A stretch of 33,733 nucleotides of DNA from an uncultured Victivallis sp. (GCA_944389935.1 CALXOE010000047.1:1-33733); one strand, 5' to 3'; positions 1 through 8,791 are shown, counted from the first letter of the stretch. Numbers and translations: made by a program. Notes: generated by a model not told the origin, from the sequence alone.

Positions 1-75
1 TGCGCCGAAACGGTTTTGACGCACGAAAAAACAAGTGATTAACACGAGAGAGCCAATACTTTTGAAATTGGCTCA
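1..75. repeat. Left copy of a 75-bp terminal inverted repeat (probable IS end)
   Basis: These 75 bases are the exact reverse complement of 33657-33731; identity stops at base 76. Each copy contains a short internal palindrome (GAGCCAAT, 9-nt loop, ATTGGCTC). Read outward from the window, both copies start TGAGCCAATTTC. On this side the repeat supplies the TGA that ends the glycosidase reading frame. Seen directly: the identity and the truncation. Inferred: it is the end of an insertion sequence with long terminal inverted repeats, or one end of two oppositely oriented copies. No transposase is inside the window. Confidence 0.8.
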
Positions 76-1236
76 ATCGGCTGAAACCGCCCAGGCCACG
101 CCGTAACCGAGCAGACATTGCAGTTCCACGCCATGACGTCCGAACACGTTTACCAGACGATCATAAACCGAAAAATTCCACTGATCCCGCTGCGGCTGAA
201 TCCGTCCCCAGGAGAAATCCACCCGGAGAATCTTCGCGCCGCACAACCCCGCGGCCAGCGCCTCGAGTTCCGCCTCGCGCGGGGAAAAACGTTCCGGATG
301 GCCGCAGAGCCCGAAGAGAAACTCCTCCGCCCTCCCCGGCGTCGGCCCGGCCGGATTCATCCGGGCAAACCGGTGCGTTCCGGAAAACTCCCGGCCGGAA
401 GCGCTTTTGAGCCGGTAGTCGACTTTCCACCACCCCTGACGGGAATCATCTCCCGGAAGCGCCAGCCCGGTTTCGCTCCCGGGCTGCACGTTGCAGGAGA
501 CCTGTTCCTCCCGCGGCACGCCCGTGGTGTCCGTGAGCGTGAGCGTGCCGGTCAAGTTCAGCTCCTCCATACCGCTGTTGCGGATCACCAGTTCCGGCGC
601 GGTCGTCCGGCCGGGCAGAAGCAATTTGAGCGGATGCCCGGTATTCAGCGAAATTTCCGCATGTTCTCCGGCAGGGCGGCACTCGAGTGAATCGAGCAGA
701 ATCCGCTGATCGGCCGGCGTCTTTGCGTTCGTATCGATCGCAATGCCGGTGAGCCGCAGCGGCCAGTCGATCTTCCTGTCGCCATTGCCGCCCCAGATGC
801 TCGCTTTCGGCGAGGCGGCATCGACCGCGTAGTGGATCGCATTCTTTCCGGGTTTCAGCGCAACCGCCTCGACGGGAGCGAACTGAAACGTCTCGCCGGT
901 CCGGTCGGTCAACCGCAGGACGATCCGGCGCAACGGCAGTTTCTCCGGCGCCTGCACGGTCAGAATGAATTCCGCCCGCTCAAACGATTCAAATTTCGGC
1001 GGACGACTCCGCAATGTGAGCTCGATCACCGGCGGGCGCGGTGTGCCCCAGATCACCGCCGGAACCTGTCGCCCGGTGGTCTCAAGCGGGACGTTTTCGA
1101 CCCGAATCGTCTCCGAGCCCGGAAACTTCAGATTGACCGGCCTCCATTGTGTCCCGTCGAACGGAAGCGGCTCAAGTCCGAACCCCGGAACGGAGATTCC
1201 CAGCGCCATCGCGACTGCCGGAATCAGCTTTTTCAT
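73..1236 (-). CDS. Secreted glycoside hydrolase (clan A-like), C-terminally truncated
   Basis: A 387-residue frame starting at ATG 1236 behind a strong GGAGGTGAT ribosome site. Residues 1-20 form a signal peptide (MKKLIPAVAMALGISVPGFG), so the product is exported. Residues about 25-300 are beta-rich carbohydrate-binding-like sequence with no motif I can name. From about residue 335 it reads like the first strands of a GH-A (beta/alpha)8 barrel (RVDFSWGRIQPQRDQWNF), as in GH39/GH5 enzymes. The catalytic glutamates would lie further on but are missing: the frame ends 14 codons after VNVFGRHGVELQ, at a TGA inside the terminal repeat. It is the last gene of locus A, 15 nt after the pseudopilin gene. 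Family assignment is tentative; truncation is clear. Confidence 0.7.
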   Translation of the reverse strand: MKKLIPAVAMALGISVPGFGLEPLPFDGTQWRPVNLKFPGSETIRVENVPLETTGRQVPAVIWGTPRPPVIELTLRSRPPKFESFERAEFILTVQAPEKLPLRRIVLRLTDRTGETFQFAPVEAVALKPGKNAIHYAVDAASPKASIWGGNGDRKIDWPLRLTGIAIDTNAKTPADQRILLDSLECRPAGEHAEISLNTGHPLKLLLPGRTTAPELVIRNSGMEELNLTGTLTLTDTTGVPREEQVSCNVQPGSETGLALPGDDSRQGWWKVDYRLKSASGREFSGTHRFARMNPAGPTPGRAEEFLFGLCGHPERFSPREAELEALAAGLCGAKILRVDFSWGRIQPQRDQWNFSVYDRLVNVFGRHGVELQCLLGYGVAWAVSAD

Positions 1237-1251
1237 ACATCACCTCCCGCA

Positions 1252-1995
1252 TTATTCAAGTGTCGTGATTGTGAGCCCGTTGGACTCGATGCACCGCCTC
1301 GGTTTGTTGACGGTGTCGGCGTAAAGTTCACCTCCCGTCAAAGTCCCGGCATGTCCATCGACGAAGCCGACCGCACTGCGGCCGCGGTGCGCCAGATGAA
1401 TCAACTTCGTACTCGAGGTGCTCGAACAGTAAAACGCCCAGTTTCCCCCTTTGTTCTCCACCTTGTTCGTCACCGCGGCATTGGTCGAATCCGCCACAAG
1501 TATGAAACGGGAGGGAGCCTTGCACAGATCCGGAATCAGCATCGACATGACCGGGTTGGAAGAGGAACCTTTGAAGCAGGCTCCCGCACCGTTCTCCTTG
1601 AAGTAGTTCACTTCCGCCTTATTGTCGAAATGCGGCATTCCGATCACCGCGTCGAACCGGTTGTCGTGATCGATATGATCGCTGTAGGGATTGGCCGTGC
1701 AGATCAGCATCCCGGGCGACAGACACCCCTGATTGGATGCATTATCCCCATAGACGAGAAGATCGAAAAACGGACGATACCCGGTCGTCGCATTGAGCGG
1801 CGTGGAACAGACCATGTATTTATAGTCGTTCGCGTAAAAAATCTGCGCGGCCATGAACTGTTTTTTCGCGGACACGCAGTTGGCCTCTTTCGCCCTGTCC
1901 CGCGCCTGATTCAGCGCCGGCAGCAGCATCGACGCGAGAATTGCAATGATCGTAATCACAACTAACAACTCAATAAGAGTGAATAACTTCCGCAT
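1252..1995 (-). CDS. Prepilin-like protein with C-terminal H-X9-DG motif
   Basis: A 247-residue type II/IV pseudopilin-like protein. The N-terminus [13 protein letters not shown] is followed by a hydrophobic helix to about residue 28 and a charged stretch; the conserved glutamate E9 is present (position 5 after the cleavage site). The residue before the phenylalanine is Leu, not the canonical Gly. The globular part ends with His203, nine residues, Asp213-Gly214, the H-X9-DG signature known from Lentisphaerota and Planctomycetota pseudopilins. ATG 1995 sits 6 nt after AAGGAGG and is preferred to a GTG one codon upstream. The gene start lies inside the 3' end of the MBL gene (26-nt overlap), so the two are probably co-translated. 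Function unknown; a surface or periplasmic fibre linked to glycan use is an inference. Confidence 0.88.
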   Translation of the reverse strand: MRKLFTLIELLVVITIIAILASMLLPALNQARDRAKEANCVSAKKQFMAAQIFYANDYKYMVCSTPLNATTGYRPFFDLLVYGDNASNQGCLSPGMLICTANPYSDHIDHDNRFDAVIGMPHFDNKAEVNYFKENGAGACFKGSSSNPVMSMLIPDLCKAPSRFILVADSTNAAVTNKVENKGGNWAFYCSSTSSTKLIHLAHRGRSAVGFVDGHAGTLTGGELYADTVNKPRRCIESNGLTITTLE

Positions 1996-2959
1996 CACGA
2001 ACCTCCTTTTTCCCCTTGACGTTTGCAGTTAATTCGACAGATTCACCCCAAGTCAGCACCGTACCCATTCCGGCTTCGCCCGGAATCCGGAAACTTTCAT
2101 AGAGATCGGCGTAAGTCTGGGTGGCGCGCCCGCCGTTTCCGAGTTGCCGATGCCCGAACTCCCACTCATGGATCGGCAGAAAACGACAGTCGAACCGACG
2201 GTACGCCTCGAGAATCGGATCCGGTCCGCTCTGGTAAAACGGACTGGTCGCCATCAGATCGATCTTCCGCTTTTCCGCTTCAATCCGGTCGAAGATCGGC
2301 CCGAGATCCTCCCAGTGATAGATATCCCCCCGCACCAGAAGCGTCATGCCCGGCCGGAACGTGACGACATAGGCGCTGTTCGGAATATCCTCTTCCGTAC
2401 TCATGCGCTGCATTCCGCGAAAGCAACGGACATCCGCGGCGTGAAACTCCTCCGCCGGAACGGCGCCATCCAGCAGCCAGTTCTTCACCGCCTCCGCGGG
2501 CGCGACCACCAGTTTCCCGCGCAGCAGCAGAGCGTCGGCCACCGCCAGACCGAGATGGTCAAGATGGCCGTGCGTGTAGAACATGCGGTCGATCAACTCC
2601 GCAAATTCCCCGATCAGCCCGGGCGAAAGCCGCAGCCGCGTCCGCCGACGCTGAGCGGGGGTGCAGCCCTCGTTCAGATCGAATCCGGTCACCTGACCCG
2701 ATTCATCCTTGACAAGGATCGCGGAACTGTAGAGCTTCCACACTCTGACGCCGGGTCCGCGCCAGGTACGGATCTCCGCGATCACCCGGCGGCACACTTC
2801 GTGGTAGAAGCAATTCAGCACCGGATCGTTCTCCGCAGCCGGTCTGCCGAACAACTCGTCGAGCCGTTTCAGCAGCGGCAGCCGGGAATACCAGTTTTCA
2901 GGGGTCGGCGGCAACAGGCCGAGCCGGTTGCTCACCTCCTGAAACTCCTGCAGATTCAT
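1970..2959 (-). CDS. Metallo-beta-lactamase-fold hydrolase
   Basis: A 329-residue cytoplasmic protein (no signal peptide). Residues 129-135 are THGHLDH, the HxHxDH zinc motif of the metallo-beta-lactamase fold (H130, H132, D134, H135). Later candidate ligands are the Asp of [10 protein letters not shown] and the His of [11 protein letters not shown] near the C-terminus. An extra N-terminal segment of about 75 residues has no recognisable domain. ATG 2959 is preferred over an upstream TTG because AAGGAA precedes it and because it then follows the LacI stop by 13 nt. Substrate is unknown; its place between a sugar-type regulator and a pseudopilin/glycosidase pair suggests hydrolysis of a carbohydrate-derived ester, lactone or phosphate, but nothing in the sequence proves that. 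Confidence 0.85.
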   Translation of the reverse strand: MNLQEFQEVSNRLGLLPPTPENWYSRLPLLKRLDELFGRPAAENDPVLNCFYHEVCRRVIAEIRTWRGPGVRVWKLYSSAILVKDESGQVTGFDLNEGCTPAQRRRTRLRLSPGLIGEFAELIDRMFYTHGHLDHLGLAVADALLLRGKLVVAPAEAVKNWLLDGAVPAEEFHAADVRCFRGMQRMSTEEDIPNSAYVVTFRPGMTLLVRGDIYHWEDLGPIFDRIEAEKRKIDLMATSPFYQSGPDPILEAYRRFDCRFLPIHEWEFGHRQLGNGGRATQTYADLYESFRIPGEAGMGTVLTWGESVELTANVKGKKEVRDAEVIHSY

Positions 2960-2972
2960 TTCAATTCCTTTC

Positions 2973-3962
2973 TCAATATCGCGGAGCACCAATGCTCTCG
3001 CGTTGAAACAACTGCGGCGGCAACACTTCGATCCTGCGCGGCAGCTCGGGGTGCGCCAGCCGGGTCAACACCCGATCCACGAGTTTTCCGGCCAGAAGTT
3101 CGCGGCTGCCGTAACCGACCGAACTCAGGGTCGGAATCAACCGTTCGCACAATCCGATATCGTCATGGCCGATCAGACTCATGTCGTCCGGAATCCGCAG
3201 ACCGCATTCATGCAGCCGGCGCATCACCGTCACCGCGATGGCGTCGTTGTGACAGAGAAACGCCGTCGGCAATTCCGCCCGGGGAACCTCACGCAGCAGA
3301 TCGAACGTCCGCCGCTCATCAACCAGCCGGTAGATCCCGGAACTGCGAAACGTGAACGCCTCCGGCAATTCCATTTCGTATTCCCGCGCCAGAGCCGGGA
3401 GCAGCCGGGAACGTTCGTCATCCACCCCGTACCCGTACCACCCGATCCGGCGATGCCCCGCTTTCCGGAGGCACTCCAGCGAAAGGCGCAGCCCCGCTTC
3501 CACATCCTGCACGACCGCGTCAAACCGCGGATCACGATGGAAAAGACTCACCACCGGCAGATCCAGATGGTCCGGCAACCACTGCGGCTCCAGCGTGATG
3601 ATTGCATCGAGGTTGTTGTCCAGCAGCAATCCCGTCGCCGACTGCTGCTCCATGTCGTTGTGAAAGAATGCAAAAAGCGGCCGATAACCGCGGCGGATGA
3701 TCTCCGCATGCAGCGCCGTCACCAGCTCGGCCCGGTAAAAGTTGTTGGAATATGCCAGCGCCACGCCGATGGTATTGGAACGCCTCCGGCGCAGATCCGC
3801 CGCCGCGCGGTTCAACCGGAATCCCGTAGCGGCGGCTTCCCGCCGGACCCGTTCCGCCAGCTCCGGCCGCACCCTCCCCTTGTCCCGGTTGTTCAATACC
3901 AGCGACACCGTCGACTGCGACAAATTCAGCCGATTTGCCAGCTCCGTCATCGTCATCGCCAT
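2973..3962 (-). CDS. LacI-family transcriptional regulator of locus A
   Basis: A 329-residue LacI/GalR repressor. Residues 4-27 form the helix-turn-helix (TELANRLNLSQSTVSLVLNN), followed by a hinge and a periplasmic-binding-protein-like effector domain starting near NTIGVALAYSNNFYRAEL. The C-terminal part has the usual AFLCHNDAIAVTVMRRL and LIGHDDIG segments. ATG 3962 follows AAGGAAG at good spacing. It is the first gene of the minus-strand unit LacI, MBL hydrolase, pseudopilin, glycosidase. Two copies of TCATACGTATGA lie upstream, one right behind a near-consensus promoter, so autorepression relieved by a sugar is the likely logic. The inducer cannot be told from sequence. Confidence 0.93.
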   Translation of the reverse strand: MAMTMTELANRLNLSQSTVSLVLNNRDKGRVRPELAERVRREAAATGFRLNRAAADLRRRRSNTIGVALAYSNNFYRAELVTALHAEIIRRGYRPLFAFFHNDMEQQSATGLLLDNNLDAIITLEPQWLPDHLDLPVVSLFHRDPRFDAVVQDVEAGLRLSLECLRKAGHRRIGWYGYGVDDERSRLLPALAREYEMELPEAFTFRSSGIYRLVDERRTFDLLREVPRAELPTAFLCHNDAIAVTVMRRLHECGLRIPDDMSLIGHDDIGLCERLIPTLSSVGYGSRELLAGKLVDRVLTRLAHPELPRRIEVLPPQLFQRESIGAPRY

Positions 3963-3987
3963 AAAATCTTCCTTTCATTTTTTCGCC

Positions 3988-4005
3988 GAGTCATACGTAT
4001 GACTC
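3988..4005. promoter_or_regulatory. Operator O1, 18-bp perfect palindrome
   Basis: GAGTCATACGTATGACTC is a perfect 18-bp palindrome 26 bp upstream of the lacI-type start codon. Its 12-bp core TCATACGTATGA recurs at 4049-4060. Even symmetry with a central CG is typical of LacI-family operators. It lies in the 5' untranslated region. The centre-to-centre distance to the second copy is 58 bp, which could allow looping. Assignment to the adjacent LacI protein is inference. Confidence 0.8.
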
Positions 4006-4048
4006 AAAGATGCGTCCCAAAATCAAACAGACATGGCAGCGGGCAACA

Positions 4049-4060
4049 TCATACGTATGA
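4049..4060. promoter_or_regulatory. Operator O2, core copy just downstream of the transcription start
   Basis: TCATACGTATGA repeats the core of O1. It begins 8 bp downstream of the -10 box of the minus-strand promoter, so a bound repressor would cover the initially transcribed region and block initiation or escape. Confidence 0.75.
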
Positions 4061-4068
4061 CGCTATTA

Positions 4069-4097
4069 ATTATACCCGATTTCGGCACGCAAGTCAA
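4069..4097 (-). promoter_or_regulatory. Near-consensus sigma-70-type promoter for locus A
   Basis: On the minus strand, TTGACT (4092-4097), 17 bp, TATAAT (4069-4074). The predicted start is near 4062, immediately before operator O2. The resulting leader to the lacI-type ATG is about 100 nt. Confidence 0.75.
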
Positions 4098-4139
4098 GAG
4101 CAGAACGGAAAAATTAACAAAAATCAAAAAGAGAGGAAC

Positions 4140-4164
4140 AAAAAGGGAGGGTTTGTCCCCTCCC
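4140..4164 (-). terminator. Rho-independent terminator of the symporter gene
   Basis: On the minus strand a GGGAGGG/CCCTCCC stem of 7 bp with a 6-nt loop is followed by TTTTT. It lies 39 nt after the symporter stop codon and before the locus A promoter, so the two units are insulated. A second short hairpin (CGCCGG, TTCG-type loop, CCGGCG) sits between it and the stop codon. Confidence 0.8.
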
Positions 4165-4202
4165 CACTCTCCGCCGGTTCGCCGGCGAGTGCAGTCGACG
4201 AA

Positions 4203-5570
4203 TCAGCTGTTCCGCTCCCCGCCGCGGCAGACTTCGCGGATTTTGGCGAGGAACGCTCCGTCGAGGCGGTAGAATTTCCAGAACACCGCGAGGTAGAGGA
4301 GCGAAAGCACGATCGGGATTCCGCCCATGATGATGCGGATTCCCCAGATTGCGCCGGGCGCCTGAACCGCATCGGGAACAAATCCGATGAACGAGAGCCC
4401 CGCGCCGGTGATGAAGCCGCTCAACGCCCCCGCGAATTTCACAACGAACGTCTGGGTCGAAAAGAGAATGCTTTCATTCCGGGTTCCGAATTTGTACTCC
4501 CCGTAATCGACGACGTCGGCAAGCATGACGGTCAGAATTCCGAGCGAAAGACCGATGCCGAAATTGACGACTCCGCCGATCAGAAAAACCGCTGCCTGCC
4601 GGAAAAGCTCCTGCCCGGGCAATACTCCGGCCAGCAGAAACGCAAATCCGACGATCGGGCAGAGCGCCGATGCGGAAAACACCGCCTTTCGCCCGATCAG
4701 AGAGGCGAGAAACGGATAACCGAAGAGCCCGCAGAGTTGCGCAAGCCCCGCCGCCAGCAGATAAACGGAAACCAGATCCTGAATCCCGACCGCATACTTG
4801 AAATAATAAACCGCAAATCCGTTCGAGAGCTGAAACGAGATATTGAAGAGAAGCGAAAGAACCAGAACCACGATCACCTGATCGTTCCGCGCGAGGATCC
4901 GGATCATCTCTTTCGGAGACGTGCGCCCGCGATTCACCGCGCGCTGCGGAGCGACGTGCTCCTTGACAAAGCAGACCGTAATGAGCGAGCAGAGCACGAA
5001 AACGCCGGAAATCGCCAGCGCCAGCCGGGCAAATCCCGCCGCCTGCTCCCCATTGCCGAGGAACGTCACGAGTTTCAGCCCGAAGTAACCGATCACCATC
5101 CAGGCGACGCTCGCGAAAATCCGGGGAATCACCGAAATCGTATTGCGCTCTTTCTCATCATCGGTCAGCGCCGGAACCATCGACCAGTACGGAATATCCA
5201 TGATCGTATAGGTCAATCCCCAGAGGAAATAGGTCACGGCGACATAGGTGAGCTGCTGCCCGCCGGAAAGCCCGGGATTGAAGAACAGGAACGCCAGCAC
5301 GATCGCATTCAGAATCGTTCCGAGCAGAATCCACGGCCGGAACTTTCCCCAGCGGCTGCGCGTGTTGTCGACGATCAACCCCATGACCGGGTCATTGATC
5401 GCATCAAACAGGCGCGCGGCAAGAAAAAGATTCCCGACGAAAATCGGGCTGATCCGGCAGATATCCGTCAAATAAAAGGTGAAAAACGTCGCGACAATCG
5501 CATAAACAAGATCTTTTCCGAATGCGCCGACGCCATAGGAGATTTTCGCCGGCCAAGATAATTTCTCCAT
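4203..5570 (-). CDS. GPH-family sugar:cation symporter (MFS)
   Basis: A 455-residue membrane protein with about 12 transmembrane segments. The N-terminus (EKLSWPAKISYGVGAFGKDL) and the segment after helix 2 (DAINDPVMGLIVDNTRSRWGKFRPWIL) are the hallmark sequences of glycoside-pentoside-hexuronide:cation symporters such as MelB, XylP and YicJ. It probably imports a glycoside, pentoside or hexuronide with Na+ or H+ at the inner membrane. ATG 5570 is chosen over the frame opening at 5615 because the family begins at this Met and GGGAG lies upstream. It stands alone between its own promoter and terminator, next to locus A, whose secreted glycosidase could supply its substrate (inference). The exact sugar is not readable. 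Confidence 0.92.
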   Translation of the reverse strand: MEKLSWPAKISYGVGAFGKDLVYAIVATFFTFYLTDICRISPIFVGNLFLAARLFDAINDPVMGLIVDNTRSRWGKFRPWILLGTILNAIVLAFLFFNPGLSGGQQLTYVAVTYFLWGLTYTIMDIPYWSMVPALTDDEKERNTISVIPRIFASVAWMVIGYFGLKLVTFLGNGEQAAGFARLALAISGVFVLCSLITVCFVKEHVAPQRAVNRGRTSPKEMIRILARNDQVIVVLVLSLLFNISFQLSNGFAVYYFKYAVGIQDLVSVYLLAAGLAQLCGLFGYPFLASLIGRKAVFSASALCPIVGFAFLLAGVLPGQELFRQAAVFLIGGVVNFGIGLSLGILTVMLADVVDYGEYKFGTRNESILFSTQTFVVKFAGALSGFITGAGLSFIGFVPDAVQAPGAIWGIRIIMGGIPIVLSLLYLAVFWKFYRLDGAFLAKIREVCRGGERNS

Positions 5571-5627
5571 CGTTCTGCTCCCGGGATTTCGAGTTTCCGG
5601 GCAGGATATCCGCACCGGCCCCGTCTT

Positions 5628-5656
5628 ACGATACTCCGTAAAAGCGCAAATTGCAA
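5628..5656 (-). promoter_or_regulatory. Candidate promoter of the symporter gene
   Basis: Minus strand TTGCAA (5651-5656), 17 bp, TATCGT (5628-5633), about 60 bp upstream of the ATG. A small inverted repeat TTACG-6-CGTAA overlaps the -10 box and could bind a regulator. Confidence 0.5.
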
Positions 5657-5756
5657 GTTTCCGGAACTCATCCCCGGCCGTTTCCGATCAGAATTGCGGT
5701 GCGATCCCCATGCTGCGCCCCGCCTCCCGCGCCTCCGACGGACGGTGTCCCCGGCA

Positions 5757-7175
5757 TCAGCGGGCACCGCGACAGAGAAGCACCTCTTTGACGGTCTTGA
5801 GGAAGATATAGTAGTCCATCCAGATCGACCAGTTCATGATGTAGCTGATGTCAAGATTCACGCGCTGCGGATAGTCCAGCTCGCTGCGGCCGGAAACCTG
5901 CCACAACCCGGTGATCCCGGGCTTGACCCGGCTCAGCAGCGCGTAGCGGTCGCCGTAATATTTCACTTCAGCCTCGACGATCGGCCGGGGACCGATAACC
6001 GCCATCTCCCCGGTCAGCACGTTCCAGAACTGCGGAAGTTCGTCGAGGCTCGTCTTGCGCAGAAAACGGCCGAGCGGCGTCACCCGGGGATCGTTGTCGA
6101 GCTTGAATTTTTCGCGCCACTGGCGTTCCATCTCCGGATCTTCCGCGAGCAGCGTCTCCAGCCGCCGATCCGCATCGACGTACATCGTGCGGAATTTCAA
6201 CACCCGGATCGTCGTGCGGTTCACCCCCAGCCGCCGCGCCCGGTAAAAAATCGGCCCGCGGCTGGTCAATTTCACCAGAATGGCGAGAACCAGAAACAAC
6301 GGCAGCAGCGTCATGAACGCAACGACGGAAATGATCAATTCCAGCAGCCCTTTCATCATGCGCGGCATCGGCAGCAGCAGCTGATTGCGGATCTCCATCC
6401 CGCTGAAGCCGGAAAGGTAGATCGGATACGCCCACGAAATCGGAAACACCCGGTTGTCGGGAATGATCATCACATGTTTGAAATATTTGGAGTAACTCTC
6501 GAGCATCTCCGTCACCAGCGTGATCGGGATACAGCAGATCATATAATCCGTGTTGTATTTCCGGGCCGCCTTGCGCGCATATCGGAGCGATCCGACGACC
6601 GGAACATTCGGAACGGGATCTTTCCCGCGCAGCGCCGCCGAATCATCCAGAAAGCCGACGATGCGGAATCCGAAGTATTTGTCCCGGATCAACTCCTGCG
6701 CGACCATCCGGCCGGTCACCCCCGCCCCGGCGATCAGCACGTTGATCTGCCCGATCCGGAAGCGCTTCATCAGACACCGGGCCCACCAGCGGAAAATCGG
6801 CAGGAACAGAAACGTCAGAAGCCAGCTCAGAATCAGCACCGAACGGGATACCCCCTGCGCCCGGTGGGAGAGCGCCAGATAGGCGAACAGCAGCAGATAA
6901 ACCAGCGCCGAGGAGAAGAAGATCCGCCGCAGCTCCTCCACCGCCCCCAGTGCCGCCCCCGGATAGGCGACATCGCCGTGATAGAGCCGGATGAATATGT
7001 TGCAACCGACGAAAACTCCGATGAACGGCCACATCCAGCGATATGCCCGCCAGCTGATCACGACATCCTGCAGAATCATGTTCACGATCCACAGCGCGAC
7101 AAATGGAAACAGCGTGAAACAGAGAATGTCCGCCACCATCAGGATCAAAATCCGAATCCGTGCCGAATGCATCAT
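5757..7175 (-). CDS. Polyprenyl-phosphate hexose-1-phosphate transferase (WbaP/exopolysaccharide initiating enzyme)
   Basis: A 472-residue integral membrane enzyme that would transfer a sugar-1-phosphate from a UDP-sugar to undecaprenyl phosphate, the first step of O-antigen, capsule or exopolysaccharide synthesis. The N-terminal third has about four transmembrane helices, then a Rossmann-like nucleotide-binding segment (LIAGAGVTGRMVAQEL). After a further hydrophobic helix the C-terminal catalytic bacterial-sugar-transferase domain shows LKFRTMYVDAD, DPRVTPLGRFLRKTSLDELP, MAVIGPRP and PGITGLWQVSGRSE. Length matches the family. Its ATG overlaps the upstream gene stop by 4 nt (ATGA), so translation is coupled. 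ATG 7172 is an alternative start with better ribosome-site spacing. No other polysaccharide cluster genes are in the window. Confidence 0.93.
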   Translation of the reverse strand: MMHSARIRILILMVADILCFTLFPFVALWIVNMILQDVVISWRAYRWMWPFIGVFVGCNIFIRLYHGDVAYPGAALGAVEELRRIFFSSALVYLLLFAYLALSHRAQGVSRSVLILSWLLTFLFLPIFRWWARCLMKRFRIGQINVLIAGAGVTGRMVAQELIRDKYFGFRIVGFLDDSAALRGKDPVPNVPVVGSLRYARKAARKYNTDYMICCIPITLVTEMLESYSKYFKHVMIIPDNRVFPISWAYPIYLSGFSGMEIRNQLLLPMPRMMKGLLELIISVVAFMTLLPLFLVLAILVKLTSRGPIFYRARRLGVNRTTIRVLKFRTMYVDADRRLETLLAEDPEMERQWREKFKLDNDPRVTPLGRFLRKTSLDELPQFWNVLTGEMAVIGPRPIVEAEVKYYGDRYALLSRVKPGITGLWQVSGRSELDYPQRVNLDISYIMNWSIWMDYYIFLKTVKEVLLCRGAR

Positions 7176-8791
7176 CTCCTCCCCTCACCCGGATCGACCG
7201 GAAGAGTTTTCCAGATCACATAGCGCTCGTCTTCCCGGTATCCCCGGACCTCCCCGACTTCGCGCCACTGCCGTGACGGGGGCTGCTCTCCGAAATTCAG
7301 AACCTGGTAATCCGCAATCCGCCGGTCAAAGACCCGGCTGCCGCCGGCGAGCATCGGCGCAATTTCCAACGCATCAGGCACCACCACGAACGGACGCCGG
7401 TTGGAGCGGTAATCCGACAGCAGAAACGAACGCGCCCCGAACCTCGCACCAAGATAGTCACGCCGCAACGTCTCCGCACACGTGAAAATCGCCCCGGTGC
7501 GCGCCCGCCGTTTCTTCGATGTGAAATTCCGGATCACCGGACTCAACGCCGCTCCGTAAAGAATCCCCCCGCACACGGCGAAAATCAGCACCGCACTCCC
7601 CGCCGGAAACCACTTCGGCCAGCGCGCCCGGCAGAAATCCCAGAGCGAAACGGCGAAATATCCGCTCCAGCCGAACAGCAGCGGCGCGGCCGGCAGCAGA
7701 TATCTTCTCGAAATGTACAAATAACGTTCGCCGATGAGGATCAGCAGAGCGGTCACAACGGCGTTCCCGATCACAATGCAGAGCAGCAGCGTCTCCCCCG
7801 CACTCCAGCGGCGGCGGACGAACCGCCACCCGATCCCCAGCAGCACCGGCAGCAGAAACGGCGGATAAAATCCCCGGAAAAAATCTCCGAGATATTCCCC
7901 AATACCGAGATTCCTCCTCTCCACGGCAGGAGCCCCCGCCTCGACGAAATGCTCCTGCCGGCGAACAGCCGGGGCGGGCTGCCCGGACTCTGCCGGAACA
8001 GCCGGGCGTTTCACTTCCGGCGGAGCAACGGGAACCGGCTCGGGTTGCGTCCGGTGCTGCTGCAGCCACTGCGCCACCCGGACGTCGGGAACAGGATATC
8101 CCGTAAAACCGTGATTGACGGCAATCGTCGGAATCAACAGCAGCAGAGTGACGACTCCGCTGAGAACGCTGCGCCAGGGGATCTGTTTCCGCAAACACTC
8201 CCGCACCGCGGCGGCCAGAAGCAGGAAAGCTCCCACCACCAGCAGTTCCGTTCGGAACAGGAATCCCAGGCCGATCGCCGCGCCGAGCCAGAGATAGCCG
8301 CGCAACTTCCGCGGCGACTCCCACAGAGAAAGCAGTCCCCACGCCGCGAGCGCGAGCGACAGGGTTTTGCCGTTGTCGCGCAACCCCTCCCCCGCGTACT
8401 GCAGCAGCAGGTGGCAGAAGAGGTAAAACACCACGCCGAGACAGGCGGTCCGCAGAGAAAAAATCTTTCTGAAAAGCAGGAAAAGCGGAAACACCGCCAA
8501 CGCATAACTCATCACCGATACGAATTTGACGCCGGAAAAGCCGTCGCATCCGGTGAGAAACACCGCGATCCCGCCGATGACGGATTGCAGCAGAGGAACG
8601 CGCGGATGAAACGCATAACCCCAGTCGCCCCGCGCAAACGCCTCCGCCATCGGCGCATATCGGGTTGCCACATCGACCGGGGGAATCGTCGTCAGGAAAA
8701 ATGGAGGCAGAGCCAGCACCAGGGCAAGCAGAAAATAAAACCACGGCCGCTGCACCACGGCAACGGCCCAGGCCGTAACTTTCCGTCTCAT
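7172..8791 (-). CDS. GT39/ArnT-like membrane glycosyltransferase
   Basis: A 539-residue multi-spanning membrane protein of the GT-C fold (PMT/ArnT type), which uses a polyprenyl-phosphate sugar. The first luminal loop carries PPVDVATRYAPMAEAFARGDWGYAFHPRVPLL; the first Asp is at the place of the catalytic acidic residue in GT39 enzymes. About 10-11 hydrophobic helices follow, then a soluble tail of about 110 residues (from FTSKKRRARTG). A Pro/Glu-rich linker (about residues 245-285) between helices is unusual. ATG 8791 follows GGAAGGATGAG. It is coupled by a 4-nt overlap to the WbaP-type gene, so the two probably act in the same lipid-linked surface glycan pathway. Substrate is unknown. Confidence 0.8.
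   Translation of the reverse strand: MRRKVTAWAVAVVQRPWFYFLLALVLALPPFFLTTIPPVDVATRYAPMAEAFARGDWGYAFHPRVPLLQSVIGGIAVFLTGCDGFSGVKFVSVMSYALAVFPLFLLFRKIFSLRTACLGVVFYLFCHLLLQYAGEGLRDNGKTLSLALAAWGLLSLWESPRKLRGYLWLGAAIGLGFLFRTELLVVGAFLLLAAAVRECLRKQIPWRSVLSGVVTLLLLIPTIAVNHGFTGYPVPDVRVAQWLQQHRTQPEPVPVAPPEVKRPAVPAESGQPAPAVRRQEHFVEAGAPAVERRNLGIGEYLGDFFRGFYPPFLLPVLLGIGWRFVRRRWSAGETLLLCIVIGNAVVTALLILIGERYLYISRRYLLPAAPLLFGWSGYFAVSLWDFCRARWPKWFPAGSAVLIFAVCGGILYGAALSPVIRNFTSKKRRARTGAIFTCAETLRRDYLGARFGARSFLLSDYRSNRRPFVVVPDALEIAPMLAGGSRVFDRRIADYQVLNFGEQPPSRQWREVGEVRGYREDERYVIWKTLPVDPGEGRR

Noticed and set aside
832..1965. A 377-codon plus-strand frame opposite the pseudopilin and glycosidase
   Set aside because: Shadow of the minus-strand genes, very rich in Arg and His, no ribosome site.
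3003..5561. An 852-codon plus-strand frame opposite the LacI and symporter genes
   Set aside because: Antisense shadow; it crosses the locus A promoter and the symporter terminator and has no protein-like motifs.
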